In this document: positions 1-5,594 of the stretch, one piece after another
Layout: every line of letters begins with the position of its first letter
How positions within the stretch are numbered: the stretch's first letter is position 1
Origin: an uncultured Pirellula sp.
Lineage (GTDB): Bacteria > Planctomycetota > Planctomycetia > Pirellulales > Pirellulaceae
Length of the DNA: 7,361 bases
Assembly: GCA_903892365.1 (NCBI GenBank)
Contig: CAITIF010000149.1
Coordinates: 1 to 7,361, forward strand
Direction: 5' to 3'
Program-made: the position numbers and the translations under genes
Notes under the pieces: model-generated
Databases searched by the model: none
What the model was told of the DNA's origin: nothing
Seen by the model: only the letters and a program-made list of their open reading frames with translations

Positions 1-508
1 CTAACAATGCGGGGACGATGTGCGCACCCGGTAAGTGTGCAGGAAGGTTAAAAGGCCCTAATACCAACATCATTCCATACGCTTGGAACCGAGTCACCGA
101 ACGGAATTCCCCCGAGGTCTCGGATACAGTCCATCGCCTTTGTCGGATTGCGTCGATCGAATTGTTGACTTTGCCGACCACGGTTCCTACCTCGGTACGT
201 GATTCCCAAAGCGGCTTCCCGGTTTCCATGGAAATCAACCCAGCGAGTTCTTCCTTGCCGGCGCTAACAATATTGGCGAATTGAAGGCAGATATCCACTC
301 GTGAATCGAGCGACTGGCGAGACCAAGATTCAAAGGCATCGCATCCAGAATGCACGGCTTGCTCGACCTGATCGACACTCGCCCATCGTCCTCGCCAAGT
401 TACCTTTCCATCGGAAGGGGAGCATCGCTCGTTGGGCTCCCTTTGTCCGGTGATCCATTGACCATGGAGATAATTGAGACCTTCCATTGCGATGTTGCTA
501 AGACTCAT
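1..508 (-). CDS. astD: N-succinylglutamate 5-semialdehyde dehydrogenase AstD (N-terminal part, cut by left edge)
   Basis: This is an aldehyde dehydrogenase-family enzyme that oxidises N2-succinylglutamate 5-semialdehyde to N2-succinylglutamate with NAD+. It is the fourth step of the arginine succinyltransferase (AST) pathway and acts in the cytoplasm. Only the first 169 residues are in the window, and the frame stays open to base 1. Visible signatures are an N-terminal LHGQWITGQ (about residues 14-22), METGKPLWES (94-103) and, at 150-169, the Asn-containing block GPFNLPAHLPGAHIVPALL. The form LP(N/G)xHIVPALL is typical of AstD rather than of other aldehyde dehydrogenases, as I recall the E. 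coli protein. N154 would be the conserved catalytic Asn. The catalytic Cys lies outside the window. The ATG at 508 overlaps the astA stop as ATGA and has only a weak purine stretch upstream, which suggests translational coupling. M8 is a possible but less likely start. Confidence 0.92.
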   Translation of the reverse strand, partial: MSLSNIAMEGLNYLHGQWITGQREPNERCSPSDGKVTWRGRWASVDQVEQAVHSGCDAFESWSRQSLDSRVDICLQFANIVSAGKEELAGLISMETGKPLWESRTEVGTVVGKVNNSIDAIRQRRWTVSETSGEFRSVTRFQAYGMMLVLGPFNLPAHLPGAHIVPALL

Positions 509-1548
509 GATGACGTCTTTTTGTCGAGAGTGATGGCGGGATACAAGGAAGTCACCCGAATTTCGTCATTCAGGTTCACCTTTAAGCAAGTCGCAACCTG
601 CTCTGTCACAACGCAATCTTGCTCATCGATCGAAGCCGCTCCTAAAACGGCTCGAAAGCCACCCACGGAAGAAGCGATCATAGACCTTGGTGCGTCGACA
701 CTGGGTGCAATTCCTGATACGCGTATCACTTTGGTGCGTTTGACTACCTGAATGTCAGTGCGCTGGCACGAGATCATGGGGCCGCCATCAAATATGTCGA
801 TGCAATCTGTTTTTTGAAACCCTTCGGCCTCGAGCATCGCTAAAGCTGGCTTCGTGTTTTCATGAACCTGCCCCATCACCGACCGGACTTCTTCGGACAG
901 CAAGCAAGTATAAATCGGATGCCGTGGCATAAGATCTTCGATGAACCGTTTGCTAATGGTGGACAAGCGATCTGCTTGAGGGAATTCCATGCCGAAGAAA
1001 TGTTCGAGTATGGCATCCCAAAACAGACTCTTGCCTTCATCGGTGGAGACGCCTCGCATTTCGGCGATCACGCGTTCGGAGAATCGTTTTGGGTGCATCG
1101 CCATGAAGATGAAGCGCGACAAGCTCAACAAGCGACCTCGCCCTTGACCACGAAAGGCTGGTAACAAAAACAAGCTTCCAATCTCCGTAGGGCCGTCGTG
1201 CAGCTTATCAAGGATCAGCACTTCGACATCGTGTTTTAAGTCGAGATGCTCGCAATGATGAGATTCATGGATACGGCGATAACTGTAGAAAGGTTCGTAG
1301 CCACCCGTCTTACTAAAGATACAGGATAGCCCAACCAATCTGCCCCCGTCAGCCTCTTCCATCACCATCACGTAGGGGTCGCCAGAGGCCTTTTCTACTT
1401 TACGAGTGAATGCAAAATTGGATAACTCGACTCGATCAGCAAGTTGATCTTTGCTGATTTGGAGTGTCGTTAGACCATAAGTGGATTGTTCGATGAGATC
1501 CCACAACTGGTCCAAGTCATCCAGTTTGACAGCTCGCACAATGTCCAA
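505..1548 (-). CDS. astA: Arginine N-succinyltransferase AstA
   Basis: This enzyme transfers succinyl from succinyl-CoA to the alpha-amino group of arginine, giving N2-succinylarginine. This commits arginine to the AST degradation pathway. The protein has 347 residues, close to the roughly 344 of E. coli AstA. Family blocks occur in order: EPFYSYR (85-91), TEIGSLFLLPAFRGQGRGRLL (121-141) with a GNAT-like RGQGRG CoA loop (133-138), AEMRG (162-166), FWDAILEHFFGMEF (176-189), LMPRHPIY (206-213), GQVHENTKPALAMLEAEGF (226-244) and DIFDGGP (251-257). The start codon is TTG. It is supported by AAGGAG seven bases upstream and by the lack of an in-frame ATG close by. The gene begins 21 bases after the M20 gene and its TGA overlaps the astD ATG, so the three are very probably one transcript. 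A related ornithine-specific subunit (as in Pseudomonas AruF/AruG) cannot be excluded from sequence alone. Confidence 0.95.
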   Translation of the reverse strand: MDIVRAVKLDDLDQLWDLIEQSTYGLTTLQISKDQLADRVELSNFAFTRKVEKASGDPYVMVMEEADGGRLVGLSCIFSKTGGYEPFYSYRRIHESHHCEHLDLKHDVEVLILDKLHDGPTEIGSLFLLPAFRGQGRGRLLSLSRFIFMAMHPKRFSERVIAEMRGVSTDEGKSLFWDAILEHFFGMEFPQADRLSTISKRFIEDLMPRHPIYTCLLSEEVRSVMGQVHENTKPALAMLEAEGFQKTDCIDIFDGGPMISCQRTDIQVVKRTKVIRVSGIAPSVDAPRSMIASSVGGFRAVLGAASIDEQDCVVTEQVATCLKVNLNDEIRVTSLYPAITLDKKTSS

Positions 1549-1555
1549 GATATTT

Positions 1556-1561
1556 CTCCTT
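1556..1561 (-). promoter_or_regulatory. Strong Shine-Dalgarno of astA, fixing a TTG start
   Basis: The minus strand reads AAGGAG, then seven bases (AAATATC), then TTG at 1548-1546. This is the best ribosome binding site in the window. It decides the astA start in favour of the rare TTG codon, which is also where AstA homology would be expected to begin (DIVRAVKLDDLDQL). It lies just upstream of the TTG, in the 21-base gap after the M20 stop codon. Confidence 0.8.
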
Positions 1562-1569
1562 GCTGTAAG

Positions 1570-2814
1570 CTACGTGTTAGTCAGCTTGGATCGTTCCAGC
1601 GATTCTAAGCGACCTGATGAAAACCGACTCAGGATTTCAACCAGGAGTTTTGACTTGGCTACTAACGAGCTAACTTGAACCCATTCTTGCGCGCTGTGGA
1701 GCCCGTCCCCCAAGGGGCCCAGGGTGTCGATATTCGGCAAGCCTGCAGCTGCTAACTTGTTGCCATCGCAAACCCCGCCCGTCGACCTCCAACTGACCAC
1801 TTGGCCAAGTTCTCGAGCGCTCTCTTCAATGCCGATCATAATCTGCTTCGATTGATCCGTGATCGGTTTTGCAGGCGAGCTGATATTGCCATGTAGCTCG
1901 CATCGAAATCCCTCCGCTTGATTGGCAGTAGCCATCAGCGACTGTAACTTTTGCTCCAACCAAATCTCACTCTCTTTGTCCTCCAGCCGAACATTGAATC
2001 GGCCGACCGCCAGATCGGGGACAACATTGACAGGCCCCCCACCCACCACGCGCCCCACGTTGATGGTCAATCCGCTGCGCAGTCCGTTCCATTGATCGAT
2101 TTCAGACAGCAAGCTGCAAAGCTTTGCGACGGCATTGCGTCCCTGGTGAAAGTCACGGCCTGCGTGAGCGGAGCGTCCGTGAATCACCATCGTAAAATTC
2201 CCGGAACCCTTTCGATGCGAAACGAATTCACCGTTGGGAAGGCACGGTTCCAGCAGCAAGCCGAAATCAAAATCAGCTGCCATGTCTTGCATGACTTGAT
2301 TGGAGCTATTTGAGCCCACTTCTTCGTCGGGGTTCAGCAGGACCGTCCAGCCGCAATCATTCGCAAGCGAGAACCGAAGCAGTGCTTGCAATGCATAGCG
2401 CAAGACCACAATTCCACCTTTGGCATCGGCAACCCCTGGTCCGCCAAGCCGGTCATTCGTTAATCGATGGCAAGTTTGAAAGGGATGATCCAAACCGTAA
2501 ACGGTATCGTAATGAATCGCAATCAACACCCGTCGCGGGTTGTTGGGTTGGAAGTCCCAACGCAACGCTGGTCCTGTTTCGACAATGGTCGTTCCACCAT
2601 GGTCTGCAACCATGCGACGGGGAGGCAATGGTATACGATGCAGCACGGCAGGATGGATTCCGAACCAATCTTCCAGCCAATCCGCTACCGCGAGGAGCCC
2701 ATTCAAATTGTCTGACCCCGAATTCTGATTGGCTAGTTCAATCAGATCGGCCACCATGTTCTCTTGGTTGGTCTCTAACCAAGCAAATGCATCGGTTCGG
2801 TCTTGGGCGTTCAT
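1570..2814 (-). CDS. M20-family zinc peptidase/deacylase (glutamate carboxypeptidase-like), candidate N-succinylglutamate desuccinylase
   Basis: This is a di-zinc amidohydrolase of the M20 family (carboxypeptidase G2, ArgE, DapE relatives), which cleaves N-acyl amino acids or peptides. The 414-residue length fits the family. The expected metal and catalytic residues are all visible: H101 and D103 (HYD), bridging D130 (GVADAKGG), catalytic E164 with ligand E165 (NPDEEVGS), E189 (LLLEP) and H373 (GLHSAQE). The dimerisation-domain motif SAHAG is at 215-219, followed by QGRNAV. The LEP glutamate and the RKGSGNFTMVIHGRSAHAG style point to the carboxypeptidase G2 branch. There is no signal peptide, so it is probably cytoplasmic. 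ATG 2814 has GAAGAG eight bases upstream. Its place directly before astA-astD suggests that it removes succinyl from N-succinylglutamate, doing the job of AstE, which is of a different fold. This role is inference. A dipeptidase that supplies arginine, or another deacylase, is also possible. Confidence 0.85.
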   Translation of the reverse strand: MNAQDRTDAFAWLETNQENMVADLIELANQNSGSDNLNGLLAVADWLEDWFGIHPAVLHRIPLPPRRMVADHGGTTIVETGPALRWDFQPNNPRRVLIAIHYDTVYGLDHPFQTCHRLTNDRLGGPGVADAKGGIVVLRYALQALLRFSLANDCGWTVLLNPDEEVGSNSSNQVMQDMAADFDFGLLLEPCLPNGEFVSHRKGSGNFTMVIHGRSAHAGRDFHQGRNAVAKLCSLLSEIDQWNGLRSGLTINVGRVVGGGPVNVVPDLAVGRFNVRLEDKESEIWLEQKLQSLMATANQAEGFRCELHGNISSPAKPITDQSKQIMIGIEESARELGQVVSWRSTGGVCDGNKLAAAGLPNIDTLGPLGDGLHSAQEWVQVSSLVAKSKLLVEILSRFSSGRLESLERSKLTNT

Positions 2815-2861
2815 TGGGAATTCTCTTCGTAGGGCCTGTCGTTGTTACGAAAGTCCATCAT
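2811..2861 (-). other. Possible 16-codon upstream ORF ending in ATGA overlap with the M20 gene
   Basis: The gap before the M20 gene contains ATG ATG followed by an open frame that encodes MMDFRNNDRPYEENSQ. Its TGA overlaps the M20 ATG by the four bases ATGA. It could be a short leader peptide that couples translation to the M20 cistron. It contains two Arg codons (CGT, AGG). There is no good Shine-Dalgarno before it, only an A-rich stretch with AAAGA, and the same frame is open far back into the symporter gene. The overlap may therefore be chance. The segment also carries the GAAGAG that serves as ribosome binding site of the M20 gene. Confidence 0.25.
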
Positions 2862-2941
2862 AACGCAAAGTCTTTTTGGTAACGCTCGCACGCAGCAAAA
2901 TTTGAACAGACCGACGGCTGTTATGGTGAATTGCCAAGCAT
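2815..2941 (-). promoter_or_regulatory. Gap between symporter and M20 gene, likely control region of the ast genes
   Basis: This 127-base gap is the only sizeable one inside the left gene group. Read on the minus strand it holds, in order, a weak terminator-like hairpin, an A-rich stretch, TATGAT at 2862-2857 (a possible -10 box without a convincing -35 box) and the GAAGAG ribosome binding site of the M20 gene at 2828-2823. I cannot name an operator. A promoter here and the short ORF starting at 2861 would largely exclude each other, because transcription from the TATGAT would start downstream of that ORF's ATG. Confidence 0.3.
2897..2922 (-). terminator. Weak intrinsic-terminator-like hairpin after the symporter gene
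   Basis: About 20 bases after the symporter stop, the minus strand has AACAGCC, a three-base loop GTC, then GGTCTGTT. These arms pair over seven base pairs with one bulged T. The hairpin occupies 2922-2905 and is followed by CAAATTTT, a short and impure U tract. This could end some transcripts after the symporter gene or act as an attenuator before the M20-astA-astD group. The stem is short and the U run poor, so confidence is low. Confidence 0.3.
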
Positions 2942-4363
2942 CTAGGGAAACACGAAAGGTTTCAACAAGACCACTACAATGGGGATCAAGATAATCGCCA
3001 TCAAGTTGACGCCAGCCCCCGCCACGATCATGTCCCGAGTCGCAAATCGTCGCTGAGCGAACACTAAGGTATTGGGCGGGGTTGCGACCGGCAGCATGAA
3101 ACCGCAACTGCTGGCCAAAACCGCAGCGATTAGGAGGGTCATTGGATCTAGCCCCATACCGGACGCGGCCGTCGCAAGAATCGGTAATACGGCGGTCGCG
3201 GTGGCGACGTTGCTTGCCAATTCGGAAATCGCGATCACGCCGCAAACCACCACGGTTAGGATCAACCAGCTTGGCATCCAAGCGATTTGCTCGGCCCAAA
3301 CCGCAATCGCTCGGTCTAATTTAGAATCGCCAATGGCCTTGGCTAAGCTGAGTCCTCCTCCCAATAGCAACAAAATACCCCAAGGCATGCGGTCGATGTC
3401 GGACCAGCTCAACACCGGTTTACCAAGTGGAAGGATTAAAAGAGCGCACATGCCGATCATGGCAATCCAGGCATCCTCGACCCTGTTTAGGATCAAGCCA
3501 ATCCCGGTGCCTTTCGCCAAAGTTGCCAGTGGTTCTCGGAAGATCCACATCACAGCTACCAACCCAAAGATACCTAGCGTCCAGCGTTGATAGGGGTTCA
3601 AACGGCGATTTGATTGAATCTCTTGACGCCAGGCATCTGGAATCTCAATCGCGATATTCTTTAACGGCCATAAGACGACTGCTAGCCAACCCCAGCACAA
3701 AACCAACATTGTCAGTACCAACGGCATGGCGAGTAGGATCCAGGACAGAAAAGGAACGGGCATTCCCGCCTGCTGCATGAACCCGGAGAAAAATACATTC
3801 GGGGCAGTCCCCACCAACGTCCCCATCCCTCCAATGCTCGCGGAATAGGCAACACCGATCAAAAGCGCTTTCGCGAAGTTCTTGTTTTCGCAGGTGGAAA
3901 TGACGCTCATTGCCAATGGCAGCATCAACATGGCGGTAGCTGTGTTGCTGACCCACATACTGAGCAAGGCCGTGCATAGCATAAACGCACCCACGACCCA
4001 CGTTCCGTTGGTCCCAGCGATGCTCAAGAGCAGCAGAGCGCCGCGTCGATGCAATTGCGATTTTTCGATGGCGATCCCCAACGCAAAACCACCTAGGAAG
4101 AAGAAGACCGACTTGTCTGCATATGGGGCACAGGCTTTGCCCATGGCGTCGGATTCATGAATCCCCGCGAAAGGGATCAGAATCATTGGTAGCAAACCTG
4201 TTAGCTCGATCGGGACTGCTTCCAAAATCCACCAAACCGCCATCCAAATTCCAAGCATGGCGACATAATTGGCGGCGGCGGACGTATCGGCAAAGCCCGA
4301 AAGCAACCCGTATACTAGTGCACCGGTAGCGGGGCCCGCAGCCAGTTTCATGAAATGCAGCAC
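2942..4363 (-). CDS. DASS/SLC13-family (INDY-type) sodium:dicarboxylate symporter
   Basis: This is an inner-membrane carrier of the divalent anion:sodium symporter family, whose bacterial members (e.g. VcINDY) move succinate, fumarate, malate and related anions with sodium. The 473 residues are highly hydrophobic, with roughly eleven or more membrane segments. Both inverted-repeat signature pairs are visible. The first repeat has WVSNTATAMLMLPL (137-150) and GTAPN (185-189). The second has ELASNVATATAVLPIL (381-396) and LPVATPPNTLVF (424-435). The SNT-type and TPPN-type motifs form the sodium and carboxylate sites in the family. The start is GTG at 4363, supported by AAGGA eight bases upstream; the ATG at residue 5 lies too far (20 bases) from that site. 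The gene follows the DUF6690-like gene by 34 bases and precedes the M20-ast group. Succinate, the by-product of the AST pathway, is a plausible substrate by context, but other dicarboxylates or sulfate cannot be excluded. Confidence 0.9.
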   Translation of the reverse strand: MLHFMKLAAGPATGALVYGLLSGFADTSAAANYVAMLGIWMAVWWILEAVPIELTGLLPMILIPFAGIHESDAMGKACAPYADKSVFFFLGGFALGIAIEKSQLHRRGALLLLSIAGTNGTWVVGAFMLCTALLSMWVSNTATAMLMLPLAMSVISTCENKNFAKALLIGVAYSASIGGMGTLVGTAPNVFFSGFMQQAGMPVPFLSWILLAMPLVLTMLVLCWGWLAVVLWPLKNIAIEIPDAWRQEIQSNRRLNPYQRWTLGIFGLVAVMWIFREPLATLAKGTGIGLILNRVEDAWIAMIGMCALLILPLGKPVLSWSDIDRMPWGILLLLGGGLSLAKAIGDSKLDRAIAVWAEQIAWMPSWLILTVVVCGVIAISELASNVATATAVLPILATAASGMGLDPMTLLIAAVLASSCGFMLPVATPPNTLVFAQRRFATRDMIVAGAGVNLMAIILIPIVVVLLKPFVFP

Positions 4364-4371
4364 TAGCGTTT

Positions 4372-4376
4372 TCCTT
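4372..4376 (-). promoter_or_regulatory. Shine-Dalgarno supporting the GTG start of the symporter
   Basis: The minus strand reads AAGGA, then eight bases (AAACGCTA), then GTG at 4363-4361. This spacing favours GTG over the in-frame ATG at 4351. The site lies in the 34-base gap after the preceding gene, where no terminator-like hairpin is visible, so the two genes are probably co-transcribed. Confidence 0.65.
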
Positions 4377-4397
4377 GAAGAGGTCAGTCGATGATCA

Positions 4398-5387
4398 TTA
4401 CCAACGTTGCGTTGCTTGAGAATTCCGAAGTATCTCGCTCGCTTCGTCGCTCAAGCCATACTGATTGGAAGGCTGATTCAATTCAAGAAAAAGAACATAC
4501 TTTGAATGGTCTGCGCCCGCATAAATAATCGGCGCGGGTGCAACTTGCAAAACACTCGTCACGCGGTTGTTCCATCGGGCGGTGAGCAATTGGCCTCCCA
4601 AACTGGGCTCCTCTTGAAGGTGGTAGTATTGAAGCATCAGTTGCGCGATTTGATTTGGATCGCCTGTCATGCCATGCAGCTGAATTCTTTGCAGCGATTT
4701 GGCTGCGTCAAAGAAATAGGTCAATGATCCAGCGACATCGCTAGGGCGAGTGCCAGTGATTAATGGTACTCGTAAGCCGTCCATTCGCACATTTGATGTC
4801 ACGGTCGTGACTCGTGCAAATCGCTGAGGCAACCAACCAGGGGCAATGTCGAATCGAAGCACTTCTCGCAAGTCCGTGACAATCCCACCGCCAACACTGG
4901 TTTGCGGTTGCTGTTGCAATTGCGGTAAACTGGGGGTGCCAAGGGTATAGTCCCACAATTGGTCCGTATTTCCTGGGATTACATTCGACGTGCCGCTTTG
5001 ATTCTCCAGCGTCGGCGGCATCGAAAGTGGAACAATCGTAGCCGGGCCGTACGATGTGCTCACCATTTGTCCATTAGGACCAATCGATTGAAAGGAAGTC
5101 GGCGTTCCCATGCTGGATGGATTCCAGTTCTGAGGATACTGTCCGGGTGTCCCTGAATTCTCGGCCGAAACAAGCGAATAGGGATCGGTCGAATTTCCCG
5201 AAGAGCTTGAGTCCCAGAGCCCGCTTCCTGAATTGGATGACGAGCCGGCCGGCTTTTCGATGTTGCTCATCAAGGAACGCCGAAGAGAAGTGCCTACCTC
5301 GGTTTCGAACGCAGCGTACGGCCCGCCTACGGCGGCCGTTAAAATCGCCACTGCACCCAATGGCTTCTGTAGAAAATTGCTGATCAT
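4398..5387 (-). CDS. Membrane-anchored protein of unknown function, resembling planctomycete DUF6690
   Basis: I cannot assign a function. With the ATG at 5387 the protein has 329 residues. Residues 8-27 (KPLGAVAILTAAVGGPYAAF) form a single hydrophobic segment, an uncleaved anchor or signal. A long low-complexity stretch follows (about 47-165), rich in Ser, Gly, Asn, Pro and Gln, including QLQQQPQ (156-162). A compact C-terminal domain begins near DLREVLRFDIAPGWLPQRF (172-190). It contains RVPLITGT and DVAGSLTYFF (206-226), then LQRIQLHGMTGDPNQIAQL (232-250). From memory this block matches the planctomycete family DUF6690; this needs a profile search. The frame is open upstream to a TTG at 5525 (375 residues), but that extension has no good ribosome binding site and would place the hairpin at 5454-5481 inside the gene. 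I prefer the ATG, which starts directly before the anchor, although it too lacks a clear Shine-Dalgarno. Confidence 0.75.
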   Translation of the reverse strand: MISNFLQKPLGAVAILTAAVGGPYAAFETEVGTSLRRSLMSNIEKPAGSSSNSGSGLWDSSSSGNSTDPYSLVSAENSGTPGQYPQNWNPSSMGTPTSFQSIGPNGQMVSTSYGPATIVPLSMPPTLENQSGTSNVIPGNTDQLWDYTLGTPSLPQLQQQPQTSVGGGIVTDLREVLRFDIAPGWLPQRFARVTTVTSNVRMDGLRVPLITGTRPSDVAGSLTYFFDAAKSLQRIQLHGMTGDPNQIAQLMLQYYHLQEEPSLGGQLLTARWNNRVTSVLQVAPAPIIYAGADHSKYVLFLELNQPSNQYGLSDEASEILRNSQATQRW

Positions 5388-5594
5388 GAATGGTTGTGCT
5401 GCAAGCTTTTGGCTTGAGTCGGTTGAGTCTACCCGAGCACATCCATGCGCTAATGAAATGATCCGACCAGGGATCACTTCAGGCGATCGACTCACCCATT
5501 CACGGATCTTGAGCAAGAGGTTCAAAACCGACGAATGTTCGCTCAGGACTTACCGTTCTTGCCAAGGATGCCGTTTGTGACGAGCAAACCTCGC
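5388..5594 (-). promoter_or_regulatory. Gap before the DUF6690-like gene, with an RNA hairpin
   Basis: If the downstream gene starts at its ATG (5387), this 207-base gap is the largest gene-free stretch. Its main content is the hairpin at 5454-5481. I see no convincing -35/-10 pair. Just after the upstream stop there are only short arms (CGAG/CTCG at 5581-5593), too small to call a terminator. If translation begins at TTG 5525 the gap shrinks to 69 bases. Confidence 0.35.
5454..5481 (-). repeat. 11-bp inverted repeat (RNA hairpin) upstream of the DUF6690-like gene
   Basis: On the minus strand the arms are TGAAGTGATCC (5481-5471) and GGATCATTTCA (5464-5454), with a six-base loop CTGGTC. Ten Watson-Crick pairs and one G-U wobble form in the minus-strand RNA. 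In the plus-strand RNA the same position would be an A-C mismatch. Three more outer pairs (CGC/GCG) are possible across a small internal loop. No U tract follows, so it is not a standard intrinsic terminator. It may stabilise or control the mRNA between the two anchored-protein genes, or be a protein-binding palindrome. Confidence 0.45.

Noticed and set aside
350..751. 133-codon plus-strand ORF
   Set aside because: It is antisense across the astA-astD junction, and both of those genes are firmly identified by family motifs.
2857..2862. TATGAT on the minus strand as a -10 promoter box
   Set aside because: It matches the consensus at five of six bases, but the hexamer 17 bases upstream (GCGTTA) is a poor -35 and there is no extended -10 TG. 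Not listed as a separate promoter.
2310..2882. 190-codon plus-strand ORF
   Set aside because: It lies antisense to the M20 gene, whose catalytic motifs are complete. The translation is rich in Arg, Ser, Pro and His, has no recognisable domain and looks like a shadow frame.
2811..3299. 162-codon minus-strand ORF ending in ATGA overlap with the M20 start
   Set aside because: Most of it overlaps the symporter in another frame and its product is very Arg/Asp-rich, typical of an out-of-frame read. Only its last 17 codons, outside the symporter, are kept as a low-confidence short ORF.
3072..3590. 172-codon plus-strand ORF
   Set aside because: It is antisense to the symporter, whose motifs and membrane segments are intact. 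Codons of the antisense frame merely happen to lack stops.
5581..5593. CGAG/CTCG inverted repeat just before the stop codon of the large anchored protein gene
   Set aside because: The stem has only four to five pairs and no U tract follows. An alternative GTTTG/CAAAC pairing overlaps it. Too weak for a terminator call.
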